51,805 nt of DNA from Microbacterium sp. 70-16 (GCF_001898315.1 NZ_MKTQ01000020.1:1-51805); one strand, 5' to 3'. Shown: positions 7,792 through 15,652, counted from the stretch's first letter. Notes: a model not told the origin generated them from the sequence alone. Numbers and translations are program-made.

Positions 7792-8757
7792 TCAGCCGAG
7801 CGACGCGAGCTCCTCCTGGGCAGTCGTGATCTGCTCGTCCGTGAGGGGAACGAACAGAGCAAGGTCGGCGATCTCGACCGAGTTCTCGACATAGAAGTCG
7901 ACGAACGCCTTCACCTGCGGCTTTTCGCCGTACGCGGCGTTGTTGACGTAGATGAACAGCGGTCGACCGAGCGGAGTGTATGTGCCGTCCTGGACGGTTT
8001 CGGTGCTCGGGGAGACGCCGTCCACGGAAGCCGCAACGATGACACCTTCGTTCTCCTCGACATAGCTGAGTCCGAGGAAACCAATGGCTCCGACATCGCC
8101 CGCCACACCCTGGATGGTGATGTTGTCGTCCTCGGAGGGGCTGTAGTCCGTGCGGATTGCTCCGGTCTCACCGTTGATGGCCTCGGTGAAGTAGTCGAAC
8201 GTGCCGGAGTCGGTCCCAGCACCGAAGAGCACGAGCGGCTCATCCGGGAAGCTCGGGTCAACGTCCGACCAGCTCATCACGACGCCCTCGGATTCCGGCG
8301 CCCAAATCGTCTGGAGCTGCTCGACGGTCAGCTCAGTCGCCCAGTCGTTCTCCGGGCTGATGATGACGGAAAGTCCGTCGTTCGCGGCGACGATCTCGGT
8401 GTACTCGATACCGTTGGCTTCACATTCGGTTGCTTCTTCGTCTTTGATCGGTCGCGAAGCGTTGGAGATGTCCGTCTCGCCGGCACAGAACGACTTGAAG
8501 CCTCCGCCGGTTCCGGAGGTCGCAACTGTCACGTTGACATCAGGCTGAACCTCTTTGAACAGATCAGCTGCCGCGGATGTGAGCGGCTCTACCGTTGAGG
8601 AGCCGTCCGTGGAGACCGGGCCGCTCAGACCAGTGGTCGAGCCATCGGGATTGGTGGTCGCTTCGCCGCCGGCGGACTGGCCGCCACACGCGCTGAGAGC
8701 GAGTGCAGCAGCGGTGATCGCCGCGACTGCGGCAAGCTTTGCTGTGGTCTTGTTCAC
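7792..8757 (-). CDS. pstS: Phosphate-binding lipoprotein PstS
   Basis: A 321-aa periplasmic-type phosphate receptor. The signal peptide is followed by lipobox LSACGG, so it is membrane-anchored. Phosphate-binding motifs DGSSTVEPLT, SGTGGGFKSFCAGETDISNASR and GAGTDSGTFDYFTEA are present. GTG 8757 is chosen because a GAAAG element sits 7 bases upstream and it puts the signal peptide at the N-terminus; the longer frame to 8841 would read through the operators. It leads pstSCAB and two tandem ATAGA-N6-TCTAT palindromes lie 60-100 bp upstream, suggesting arsenic control. High-affinity PstS may favour phosphate over arsenate. Confidence 0.94.
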   Translation of the reverse strand: MNKTTAKLAAVAAITAAALALSACGGQSAGGEATTNPDGSTTGLSGPVSTDGSSTVEPLTSAAADLFKEVQPDVNVTVATSGTGGGFKSFCAGETDISNASRPIKDEEATECEANGIEYTEIVAANDGLSVIISPENDWATELTVEQLQTIWAPESEGVVMSWSDVDPSFPDEPLVLFGAGTDSGTFDYFTEAINGETGAIRTDYSPSEDDNITIQGVAGDVGAIGFLGLSYVEENEGVIVAASVDGVSPSTETVQDGTYTPLGRPLFIYVNNAAYGEKPQVKAFVDFYVENSVEIADLALFVPLTDEQITTAQEELASLG

Positions 8758-8816
8758 GATGTGCTTTCGTTCAGGCCCGGAGGGCCGGTCTGGGATCGCC
8801 GGTGCGGGCGATTCAG

Positions 8817-8832
8817 ATAGACGAGCTTCTAT
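8817..8832. promoter_or_regulatory. ArsR-type operator, pstS promoter, proximal site
   Basis: ATAGA-CGAGCT-TCTAT. It lies 60-75 bp upstream of the pstS GTG, with its start 25 bp from that of the second site at 8842, so the two are on nearly the same helix face and dimers could bind cooperatively. Confidence 0.7.
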
Positions 8833-8838
8833 CCGCTC

Positions 8839-8860
8839 CACATAGAAGACCTTCTATGTG
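8839..8860. promoter_or_regulatory. ArsR-type operator, pstS promoter, distal site
   Basis: A perfect 10-bp inverted repeat CACATAGAAG/CTTCTATGTG with a 2-bp centre; the core ATAGA-N6-TCTAT is 8842-8857. It is the most symmetrical of the five operators and lies between pstS and the convergently oriented end of the arsO operon. Confidence 0.75.
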
Positions 8861-8883
8861 AACGCAGGGTGAACGCAATGCCG

Positions 8884-9165
8884 CTAGCAGCGGTCGGACT
8901 GCGCGACAGTTTGCACGCGCACTCCCAGATCAGTCAGTCGAAAGTGACCCCTGCGGTTCTCTACCCACTCGAGATTGACGAGGCGCCAAAGAATCTCACC
9001 CGTCATCTGGGGGAGGCTCTTGCCCTGGCGAGGGACGCTTGGTCCTGCATGTGTCGCCCAGTACGCCGCGATCTCGTCGTGGGTGATCTCAGGATTGCGA
9101 GCGATGATGTCGAGCACGACGGCTCGGGGTGCGCTCAAATATCTCCGAATCACGGCGTCGTCCAT
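8884..9165 (-). CDS. Small helical, probably winged-helix protein
   Basis: A 93-aa protein. The pattern APRAVVLDIIARNPEITHDEIAAYWA, then SLPQMTGEILWRLVNLEWVENRRGHFRLTDLG, looks like a short winged helix: helix-turn-helix, recognition helix and beta wing. I do not recognise a named family. It starts seven bases after the arsN1 stop and is the last gene of the arsO-arsN1 operon, so a regulatory or accessory role in arsenic resistance is inferred. Confidence 0.65.
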   Translation of the reverse strand: MDDAVIRRYLSAPRAVVLDIIARNPEITHDEIAAYWATHAGPSVPRQGKSLPQMTGEILWRLVNLEWVENRRGHFRLTDLGVRVQTVAQSDRC

Positions 9166-9172
9166 GAGCTGA

Positions 9173-9685
9173 CTATCCCGTCGCGTTCTTCGCGCTGCGT
9201 CGCTCGATCAGAACAGTGTCTCGCCACCGCCCAGCGTGCGGCCCCACCGCCGAACGAGCGATTCGCTCGCGAATGCCGATGACCCGAAACCCCGCGCTCA
9301 GGTGCAGGCGAATGCTTGCCGAGTTGTCCGGGAACACGCTGGATTGAATGGTCCAGAATCCTGCGTCATCGGCAGCGTCAACAAACGCGGTCAACAACAG
9401 CCCCCCGACACCCTGACCCCTCGCATCTCGGCCCACGTACACAGAGTGCTCGATAACACCGGAGTATGCCGAGCGGGTGGATACGGGCGACGCCGCCGCC
9501 CAGCCGATGACGGCACCTTCGGCCTCAACGGCGACCAGTCGCGGCGCCAGGATCTTGCCCGCGTCGAAGTCTTCCCAGGTGGGCGTAGCGCTCTCGAACG
9601 TCGCTTCGCCGTCTTCAATCCCGTGCCGGTAGATCGCCTCGACGCTGGGCCAATCGAGCGCCCGCATAGGGCGGATCGATGTCAC
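9173..9685 (-). CDS. arsN1: GNAT acetyltransferase, ArsN1 type
   Basis: A 170-aa GNAT of the phosphinothricin/arsinothricin acetyltransferase family. It shows DGEATFESATPTWEDF, EHSVYVGRDARGQGVGGLLL (acetyl-CoA pyrophosphate loop R-x-x-G-x-G) and SSVFPDNSASIRLHLSAGFRVIG. ArsN1 proteins N-acetylate the organoarsenical antibiotic arsinothricin, which fits the ars setting, although phosphinothricin is an alternative substrate. GTG 9685 overlaps the arsO stop by four bases (GTGA) and is preferred over ATG 9694. Confidence 0.85.
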   Translation of the reverse strand: MTSIRPMRALDWPSVEAIYRHGIEDGEATFESATPTWEDFDAGKILAPRLVAVEAEGAVIGWAAASPVSTRSAYSGVIEHSVYVGRDARGQGVGGLLLTAFVDAADDAGFWTIQSSVFPDNSASIRLHLSAGFRVIGIRERIARSAVGPHAGRWRDTVLIERRSAKNATG

Positions 9686-11010
9686 GAGCAGCATCCACCG
9701 CCAGCGCCAGCGCCAGCGCCAGCATCAGTCGAGCACACTCCGGTCGCGGGCAGCACGAGTTCCACATTGACCGCGGACGTTGTATCGCCCGCGAGCCATG
9801 CCGCGACGGACCGGACCTGCTCGTAGCCGGTGGCCAGCAGAAAAGTGGGTGCACGCCCATAGGACTTCATGCCGACGATGAAGAAGCACTTCTCGGGGTG
9901 GGTTAGTTCGCGGAATCCATGCGGTTCGACTGTCCCGCACGAGTGCACGTTCGGGTCGATCAACGGCGCGAGGCGCCGAGGAGCTTCAACAATGTCATCG
10001 AGGTCTAGACGAATCTCGCGAAGCATGGACAGATCAGGACGAAACCCCGTTGCATTCACCACGATGTCGGACGAGTGCGTCACAACCTCTCCGTTTCGGT
10101 GACCGACGAGCTCCACTCGTTCCGCGACGCGGCGAGCTCGGATGATCTCGAACCCGTCCACGAGAGTGACTTCCCCACGTTCTACAGCCCGATCGACTCG
10201 ACTACCCAAATCCGCACGACCGATTAGCGCATCGTCGGGCGAAGAAGACACACGAACCGCCTGAGCGTTGCGAATGAGCCACGAGACTTCAGTCCCTGCT
10301 TCCTCACGCGCGAGCTTCACGAGCGCAAGCAACGTGTTGGCCGCGGAGTGCCCGGCTCCGACAACGGTGACATGCTTCCCCGCAAACCGCGACCGATCAC
10401 GGCCCAGCACATCAGGCAGCGCAGGGGTCACATGCTCGGCGATCTCCGACAATCCCAACAGCTCTAGGCCACTGGAGGAGAGTGAGTTCGGCGAACGGTA
10501 CGTGCCCGAAGCATCGATGACCGCGCGCGCAACTGCATCTTCTTCGGATCCGCCGGAAGTGCGCAGCCGCAGGACGAACGGCGCGGAGGAACGACCGTGA
10601 GTGCGTGTGCGATCCATCCCTTGCCTACTGACACCGACTACTGTGACACCGGTCCGGATGCGCGATGCGATTCCGTCCACCTCCGACAGCGGGGCCACGT
10701 ACTTCTCAACGAGCTCCTTGCCGCTAGGCGCCCGATCCGGATCTGGCAACTCCCACCCCGTTGCCTCAAGGAGGCGACGCGATGCGGGATCTACCAGATG
10801 TTTCCACGGCGAGAAGAGTCGAGTGTGCCCCCACGATCGCACACTGGACGCCGCTGAATCGCCTGCCTCGAATATCTCGAAGTCAATCCCGCGCTCTCGC
10901 AGGTTGGCGGCCGCCGCGAGGCCGATGGGACCCGCGCCGATGATGGCGACCGGCAGAGTACTCAGGCTGTCGGCCTCGGTCACTCGGGGGGTGAGATCGA
11001 GCAGGGTCAT
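9682..11010 (-). CDS. FAD/NAD(P)-dependent flavoprotein of ars operons (ArsO-like)
   Basis: A 442-aa flavoprotein with two Rossmann motifs, GAGPIGLAAAANL near residue 25 and VVGAGHSAANTLLAL near residue 205, plus NATGFRPD. It resembles flavin monooxygenase or thioredoxin-reductase-like oxidoreductases that recur beside arsR in actinobacteria and are often called ArsO; no substrate is established here. ATG 11010 has GGAAGG upstream and avoids reading through the operator. The C-terminus ends in an Ala-Gly repeat and GGGCCS, encoded by a six-base tandem repeat, a likely slippage site. The two adjacent Cys could bind metalloid. Confidence 0.8.
   Translation of the reverse strand: MTLLDLTPRVTEADSLSTLPVAIIGAGPIGLAAAANLRERGIDFEIFEAGDSAASSVRSWGHTRLFSPWKHLVDPASRRLLEATGWELPDPDRAPSGKELVEKYVAPLSEVDGIASRIRTGVTVVGVSRQGMDRTRTHGRSSAPFVLRLRTSGGSEEDAVARAVIDASGTYRSPNSLSSSGLELLGLSEIAEHVTPALPDVLGRDRSRFAGKHVTVVGAGHSAANTLLALVKLAREEAGTEVSWLIRNAQAVRVSSSPDDALIGRADLGSRVDRAVERGEVTLVDGFEIIRARRVAERVELVGHRNGEVVTHSSDIVVNATGFRPDLSMLREIRLDLDDIVEAPRRLAPLIDPNVHSCGTVEPHGFRELTHPEKCFFIVGMKSYGRAPTFLLATGYEQVRSVAAWLAGDTTSAVNVELVLPATGVCSTDAGAGAGAGGGCCS
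9703..9726. repeat. Hexanucleotide tandem repeat in the 3' end of the arsO-like gene
   Basis: About four copies of CAGCGC/CCAGCG in a row encode the AGAGAG tail of the flavoprotein, a few bases from the arsN1 start. Slippage would add or remove Ala-Gly pairs without a frameshift. Confidence 0.6.
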
Positions 11011-11028
11011 GGCAGCACCTTCCAGCGG

Positions 11029-11048
11029 ATATCGATGATGTTCGATAT
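11029..11048. promoter_or_regulatory. Operator for second ArsR (ATCGA-N6-TCGAT), arsO side
   Basis: A perfect inverted repeat ATATCGA/TCGATAT with a 6-bp spacer, 19 bp upstream of the arsO-like ATG. It has the same geometry as the ATAGA-N6-TCTAT sites but differs at the third base of each half. It probably controls the leftward arsO-arsN1 operon. Confidence 0.7.
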
Positions 11049-11063
11049 TGTTCTTACTCGATC

Positions 11064-11081
11064 TATCGACAACTGTCAATA
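11064..11081. promoter_or_regulatory. Second, imperfect operator in the arsO/arsR divergon
   Basis: TATCGA-N6-TCAATA, one mismatch from a perfect dyad. It starts 6 bp upstream of the arsR -10 box, so binding would block the rightward arsR promoter (autorepression). Confidence 0.55.
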
Positions 11082-11086
11082 TCGGC

Positions 11087-11092
11087 TATGGT
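11087..11092 (+). promoter_or_regulatory. Candidate -10 box for leaderless arsR
   Basis: TATGGT lies six bases before the ATG at 11099 and no ribosome binding site is visible, consistent with a leaderless transcript. Confidence 0.45.
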
Positions 11093-11098
11093 CAATCT

Positions 11099-11449
11099 AT
11101 GACTACGCTCCTGGACGTCACGGATATCAGCACTGCGTCCTGCCGCACACCCCTGGTGCGCGAGCCGATCACGAGCGAAGAGGCCGAATCACTCGCCCTC
11201 ACAATGAAAGCGCTGGCGGATCCCACGCGCCTTCGACTACTTTCCATCGTGGCCGCATCCGAAAACTCGGAGGCATGCGTGTGTGACCTCGTCGAGCCGA
11301 TCGGTTTGAGTCAGCCCACGATCTCGCACCACCTGAAGGTGCTGACCTCCGCGGGGTTCCTCACGCGCCGCAAACGCGCAACCTGGGCCTACTTCACTCT
11401 CGTCCCCGGAGCGCTCGACCGCGTCTCGCAGTTCCTCTCTACGACCTGA
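11099..11449 (+). CDS. arsR: ArsR-family arsenite-responsive repressor
   Basis: A 116-aa classical ArsR. The DNA-binding helix is GLSQPTISHHLKVL, and the metalloid site EACVCDL gives Cys60 and Cys62, with a further Cys15 near the N-terminus. A three-cysteine As(III) site using N-terminal and helix cysteines is known for corynebacterial ArsR. ATG 11099 is preferred to an upstream in-frame start because the latter lies inside the operators. It sits divergent to the arsO operon and upstream of the acr3 pump. Unlike the 3.0-kb ArsR it has sensor cysteines, so it is the likely arsenite sensor of the island. Confidence 0.92.
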   Translation: MTTLLDVTDISTASCRTPLVREPITSEEAESLALTMKALADPTRLRLLSIVAASENSEACVCDLVEPIGLSQPTISHHLKVLTSAGFLTRRKRATWAYFTLVPGALDRVSQFLSTT

Positions 11450-11516
11450 CCCGCTCGGCAGTGCCCGGTATCGTGACACCTCGCATCGATGCCCGTCGAT
11501 ACCCTGTATGTTGGAT

Positions 11517-11532
11517 ATAGAAGTTCGTCTAT
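11517..11532. promoter_or_regulatory. ArsR-type operator, acr3 promoter (ATAGA-N6-TCTAT)
   Basis: ATAGA-AGTTCG-TCTAT, ending 15 bp before the acr3 GTG. It carries the ATAGA-class core found at the arsC and pst promoters, and not the ATCGA class of the adjacent arsR, which suggests the pump is tied to the arsC/pst regulon. Confidence 0.7.
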
Positions 11533-11547
11533 TTATCGAGGAGCACC

Positions 11548-12645
11548 GTGAGCGATTCGGCCGCGTCAGCACGTTTGGGAACTCTCGACAGATTCCTGCC
11601 GGTATGGATCCTGCTGGCGATGGGGGCGGGCCTTGCTCTCGCCGTCTACGCTCCCGCGTTCGGTGAGTTCTTGCACGCAGCGTCTGTCGGCACGATCAGC
11701 ATCCCCATCGCGATAGGCCTCCTCGTGATGATGTACCCGGTACTCGCGAAGGTCCGCTACTCGGATGCTGCCGTCGTCGGACGGGACAAGCGGCTGCTCA
11801 TCTCGTCTCTCGTGCTCAACTGGGTTGTCGGCCCAGCGCTCATGTTCGCCCTTGCCTGGCTACTCCTCCCCGACCTCCCGGAGTATCGCACCGGTTTGAT
11901 CATCGTGGGACTTGCGCGCTGCATTGCCATGGTGCTGATTTGGAACGACCTCGCTTGCGGCGACCGCGAAGCGGCAGCGTTCCTCGTCGCAATCAACTCG
12001 GTCTTCCAAGTCATCGCGTTTGCCGCCCTGGGGTGGTTCTACTTGCAGGTGTTGCCCACGTGGCTCGGCCTTTCGACGACGAGCGCCGAATTCTCCATCT
12101 GGGCCATCACACTCAGCGTCCTCGTGTTCCTCGGCATTCCACTCGTCGCCGGATACCTCTCCCGAGTCGTTGGGGAACGGCAGCGCGGACGCGAATGGTA
12201 CGAGAGCGTCTTCCTGCCAAAGATCAGTCCGCTCGCCCTCGGTGGTCTCCTGTTCACGATTGTGATGCTGTTCGCGCTGCAAGGGCAACAGGTTATCGAT
12301 CGCCCCCTTGATGTCGCCCGCATCGCGCTACCGCTGTTGGCCTACTTCATTCTGATGTTCTTCATCGGTTTCGCCACCGGAAAAGGCATCGGCCTGAGCT
12401 ACGAACGCACGACGACCCTGTCGTTCACCGCCGCGGGGAACAACTTCGAACTGGCCATCGCTGTCGCCATCGGCACCTTCGGAGCGACAAGCGGGCAGGC
12501 ACTTGCCGGCATCGTCGGCCCGCTCATTGAGGTCCCCGTACTCGTCGCGCTGGTCTATGTGGCACTGTGGTTGCGCCCGCGACTCTTCCCCACGCCCGAT
12601 CTGCATGCCGCCAACGAGAAAGCCACGGAACCTGCTCGACTGTAG
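11548..12645 (+). CDS. acr3: ACR3-family arsenite efflux permease
   Basis: A 365-aa, ten-transmembrane BART-superfamily carrier that exports As(III) using the membrane potential. ACR3 hallmarks are TISIPIAIGLLVMMYPVLAKV, LARCIAMVLIWNDLACGD with the conserved catalytic Cys, and TAAGNNFELAIAVAIGTFG. GTG 11548 has a strong GAGGAG ribosome binding site four bases upstream. The ATAGA-class operator immediately precedes it. It provides the export step for arsenite made by the ArsC proteins. Confidence 0.95.
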   Translation: MSDSAASARLGTLDRFLPVWILLAMGAGLALAVYAPAFGEFLHAASVGTISIPIAIGLLVMMYPVLAKVRYSDAAVVGRDKRLLISSLVLNWVVGPALMFALAWLLLPDLPEYRTGLIIVGLARCIAMVLIWNDLACGDREAAAFLVAINSVFQVIAFAALGWFYLQVLPTWLGLSTTSAEFSIWAITLSVLVFLGIPLVAGYLSRVVGERQRGREWYESVFLPKISPLALGGLLFTIVMLFALQGQQVIDRPLDVARIALPLLAYFILMFFIGFATGKGIGLSYERTTTLSFTAAGNNFELAIAVAIGTFGATSGQALAGIVGPLIEVPVLVALVYVALWLRPRLFPTPDLHAANEKATEPARL

Positions 12646-12777
12646 GCTCCGAGCAGGGCGGAACTGACGAGCCAACAACTCGCGCACTTTGCCCGACGGC
12701 TCGCGCGCTCATCGAGTCCGCAGAAAGTCCGCAGAATCCGCTTTTCAACACTCTCGCGGACATCGTCGATCAACCGA

Positions 12778-12801
12778 AAATCCGCGTGATTCCGCGGATT
12801 T
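12778..12801. terminator. Bidirectional hairpin between convergent genes
   Basis: A 9-bp inverted repeat AAATCCGCG/CGCGGATTT with a six-base loop lies between the acr3 stop (12645) and the convergent membrane gene (12843). A-tracts and T-tracts flank it symmetrically, so it could terminate from both sides. It lies at the right edge of the compositionally distinct ars/pst island. Confidence 0.5.
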
Positions 12802-12842
12802 CCCGCCACGTCTATCATCCGCAATGGGCCGGATGCGGTCCG

Positions 12843-13262
12843 TCAACTACCGGTAAGGCCTTCGCACGGCCACGCGCCGAGCGCCAGCACCGCCAGAACG
12901 ACCTGTACACACCCGGCCGCGAAGTAGATGCCGTGCAGAGGTGACCACACGAGCATCAGCGCGATCTCGATGAAGATCCAGATCATCATGACGAGTCCCG
13001 CCGTGGCGCTCAGGCCCCGTGCGAGCGGATGCCTGCGCCACAGCGCGACGACGGCGAACGCCTGTGATCCGCCGACGACCAGCCCGAGGATGACGCCGGG
13101 CCAGAAGTAGCTTGTGAACGGCGTCCCGTCGAGCCACTGCAGCGGGATGCCCATGCCATCGAACCCGATCAGGCCCACTGCCCCGACCAGCGCCGACACG
13201 AGGTTGAACCACGCGACAACCGACAGCGCGGTGCGCAACCCGCGGGGCATCCGGTCGCTCAT
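12843..13262 (-). CDS. Small four-helix membrane protein of unknown function
   Basis: A 139-aa protein with four predicted transmembrane segments (ALSVVAWFNLVSALVGAVGLIG, FWPGVILGLVVGGSQAFAVVAL, TAGLVMMIWIFIEIALMLVW, AAGCVQVVLAVLALGAW). ATG 13262 is chosen over upstream in-frame codons because the longer N-terminus is Arg/Cys-rich and looks like read-through. I cannot name a family. It is the first gene with host-like codon use after the arsenic island. Confidence 0.65.
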   Translation of the reverse strand: MSDRMPRGLRTALSVVAWFNLVSALVGAVGLIGFDGMGIPLQWLDGTPFTSYFWPGVILGLVVGGSQAFAVVALWRRHPLARGLSATAGLVMMIWIFIEIALMLVWSPLHGIYFAAGCVQVVLAVLALGAWPCEGLTGS

Positions 13263-13382
13263 GGCGATGACGGTACGCCGCCGCGCAAAGGCCGAGCATG
13301 CCGCGCAGCCGTGAGAATCCGCCCCGTCGTGCGCACGACATAGCAACCTGATAGACAGAGTGCGAGACCCACGAGGAGACCC

Positions 13383-14183
13383 ATGACCGCGCACGCGACG
13401 CCTGTTTCACGCCACCGAGCTCACGGCATCGGCGGTGCGCTCGCCGCGCTCGTGCTCGCCCTGACCGGCTGCGCGACCGAGGCACCGGCATCCACCGCGC
13501 CGTCAGCAACAGCGAGCATCGCCGCCACCGCCGAGCCCGTCGCGGCGCAGGGCCTGTCTGCCGAACCGGTGTCGGGCACGGGGCGGGTGGAGTTCCCCGG
13601 TATGGACTTCCCGATTCCCGCCGGCGCGCAGTCGCTGCTGCTCGTGTTCGAGTGCGACGGATCGAGCCCGTTCTCGGTCGAACTGGGCGGCTCGATGATG
13701 CTGCAGCAGTCGCCGCTCTACGGCACGTGCGGCGACACAGCAGACCTCCTCTTCCCCGTCCTCGCGGCGACGCAGCCGAAGCTCACCGTCTACGTCGACG
13801 AGGGCGTGGCCTGGACGGCGACGCCGCTGTTCTCCACCGACCCGTTCCCGACGGAGACCTCGCTGGCGAGCGACTGCTCCGCGTTCGCCGCCGTGTACAG
13901 CGCGTACCTCAACGCCGATCAGGGCTATGGCCCGTACAAGGCGTTCGGCGAAGACGAGTGGGCGCGTCGCGTCGGCGCGGCAACCGATGACCTGGCGGCG
14001 CTCGCGGCCTCGTCGACCTCTTCGATCGCCCCGGCACTCGTGGAGTTGCACGAATCGGTGATCACGACGGAGACGGCGCTGGGCGCCGCGACACCGGTCG
14101 CCCACGAACAGATCGGCGTGATCATGGATGCCTGCAACGTCAATCAGACGCCGATCGTGACCAGCGCGGAGTTCGGCGGCTGA
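13383..14183 (+). CDS. Secreted lipoprotein of unknown function
   Basis: A 266-aa protein with a signal peptide (ALAALVLALTGC) and lipobox LTGC at about residue 29. A low-complexity Ala/Thr/Ser stretch follows, then a domain with paired cysteines (FECDGSS, YGTCGD) resembling a small beta-sandwich. The C-terminal part (SDCSAFAAVYSAYLNADQ ... HEQIGVIMDACNVN) is helical. GAGGAG precedes the ATG. It shares one base with the start of the following peptidase gene (TGATG), so it may be a cell-envelope partner of that enzyme. Confidence 0.7.
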   Translation: MTAHATPVSRHRAHGIGGALAALVLALTGCATEAPASTAPSATASIAATAEPVAAQGLSAEPVSGTGRVEFPGMDFPIPAGAQSLLLVFECDGSSPFSVELGGSMMLQQSPLYGTCGDTADLLFPVLAATQPKLTVYVDEGVAWTATPLFSTDPFPTETSLASDCSAFAAVYSAYLNADQGYGPYKAFGEDEWARRVGAATDDLAALAASSTSSIAPALVELHESVITTETALGAATPVAHEQIGVIMDACNVNQTPIVTSAEFGG

Positions 14184-15652
14184 TGACGACCCCGCCACCT
14201 CCGGACCGGATGGATGGGTCCGATGGCCTCGGCGACCTCACGGCGCTGATCGGAGGCAACGACCGCGAGAGCGACGACCGCGAGAGCAACGACCGCGAGA
14301 GCGACGACCGCGCGAGCGACGACCACGCGACCGCGGGCCGCGCGAGCGCCGTGGCCGCCGCTGGCACCGCCGAGCAGCCACTCGACGACACGCCTCCCAC
14401 CGCAGCCCCGCGCCGTCGCGCGTGGATCGGCGGGACGATCGCGGCGGCCATCGTGCTGCTCCTCGGCGGCGGCACGGCCGGCTACATCGCGTGGGCGCTG
14501 AACGCGCCGCTGCCCACCCCGGTCGCGACGACGCGCGAACTCACGGCTCCCGACCCCGGCCCCGCGGTCGCCATCGCGATGCCGTCCGAGGGCGCCGCCG
14601 CGATCGCCATCACGGGCGGCGAGAACTACCTCGGCCCCGACGGCATCCACCTCGCGGTCGGGGCGAGCGTCCCCCGCCCGATCGCGAGCATCAGCAAGCT
14701 CATCACGGCTCTGGTCATCCTCGACGCGCATCCCCTGGCATCCGCCGACGACCCCGGCCCGACGATCACATTCAGCAAGGCCGATCACGACCTGTACGAC
14801 GAGTACTACGTGCAGGATGCCATCGTCGCCGCGATGCCCACCGGCAGCACGATGTCGCTGCACGACGCCCTCGCCACGATGCTGATCCCCTCGGCCAGCA
14901 ACTACGCCGAGGCGGTGTCGACGTGGGCGTTCGGTTCGCAGGGCGCGTTCCTTGCCGCGGTGCGCGACTGGACCGCCCGAGAAGGGCTCTCCGGCACGAC
15001 ACTCGTCGAACCGACCGGCATCAGCCCGCGCAACGTGAGCACGACCGCCGATCTGCTGCGGATCGCCGATCTGGCATCCGCGAACCCCACCCTCGCGCAG
15101 ATCGCGGCGACCCCGTCGATCACACTGGCGGTTCCCGGCACGCTGACCAACACGAACAGCCTGCTGGGCGTCGACGGGATCACGGGCCTGAAGACCGGCA
15201 ACCTCGGCGAGGGCACGTTCAGCCTCGTGTACACGTCGACCTTCGACGTGGGGATCGGCACCCCGCTGTCGGTGACCGGCGTCTCGCTCGACGGCTTCAC
15301 GCGAAGCTCGGTGGATGCCGGTGTCACCCGCCTGCTCGACAGCGTGCGCGACGGCTTCCACTTCATCCCCGTCGCCACGGCGGGCACCGTCGTCGGCGTC
15401 TACGAGACGGCGTGGGGGTCGTCGGCACAGCTCGTCCTCGACGATGGCGCCTCGATCCTGACGTGGTCGGACACTCCGGTCACCGTCGAGATGGAGACGA
15501 CTGCGCCGGTGACCTACGCGGATGGCGAGCAGGTCGGCACCGCGACCTGGACGGCCGGTCCGAACAGCGTGTCGGTGCCGGTCCGCATCAGCGGCACGAT
15601 CACACCGCCCGGCGACTGGTGGCGCCTGACGAACCCGTCGCTGCTCGGCTGA
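14183..15652 (+). CDS. D-alanyl-D-alanine carboxypeptidase-like penicillin-binding protein
   Basis: A 489-aa membrane-anchored serine peptidase (S11/DacA type). Residues 1-80 are a charged cytoplasmic tail with four imperfect DRESDD-type repeats; one transmembrane helix spans about 80-105. Catalytic motifs are SISK (SxxK) near residue 170, the SASNYAEA region near 237-244 in the SxN position (here S-A-S-N, not the more usual S-x-N), and KTG near residue 336. It would trim peptidoglycan pentapeptides outside the membrane. It follows the lipoprotein gene with a one-base overlap. Confidence 0.8.
   Translation: MTTPPPPDRMDGSDGLGDLTALIGGNDRESDDRESNDRESDDRASDDHATAGRASAVAAAGTAEQPLDDTPPTAAPRRRAWIGGTIAAAIVLLLGGGTAGYIAWALNAPLPTPVATTRELTAPDPGPAVAIAMPSEGAAAIAITGGENYLGPDGIHLAVGASVPRPIASISKLITALVILDAHPLASADDPGPTITFSKADHDLYDEYYVQDAIVAAMPTGSTMSLHDALATMLIPSASNYAEAVSTWAFGSQGAFLAAVRDWTAREGLSGTTLVEPTGISPRNVSTTADLLRIADLASANPTLAQIAATPSITLAVPGTLTNTNSLLGVDGITGLKTGNLGEGTFSLVYTSTFDVGIGTPLSVTGVSLDGFTRSSVDAGVTRLLDSVRDGFHFIPVATAGTVVGVYETAWGSSAQLVLDDGASILTWSDTPVTVEMETTAPVTYADGEQVGTATWTAGPNSVSVPVRISGTITPPGDWWRLTNPSLLG

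Noticed and set aside
9703..9726. Hexanucleotide repeat considered as a phase-variation switch
   Set aside because: The repeat unit is a multiple of three, so length changes alter the tail but cannot switch the frame on or off.
12646..12842. Possible attachment site at the right edge of the ars/pst island (repeated GTCCGCAGA)
   Set aside because: The repeated word is short, no tRNA or integrase is present, and no matching copy was found at the left edge.
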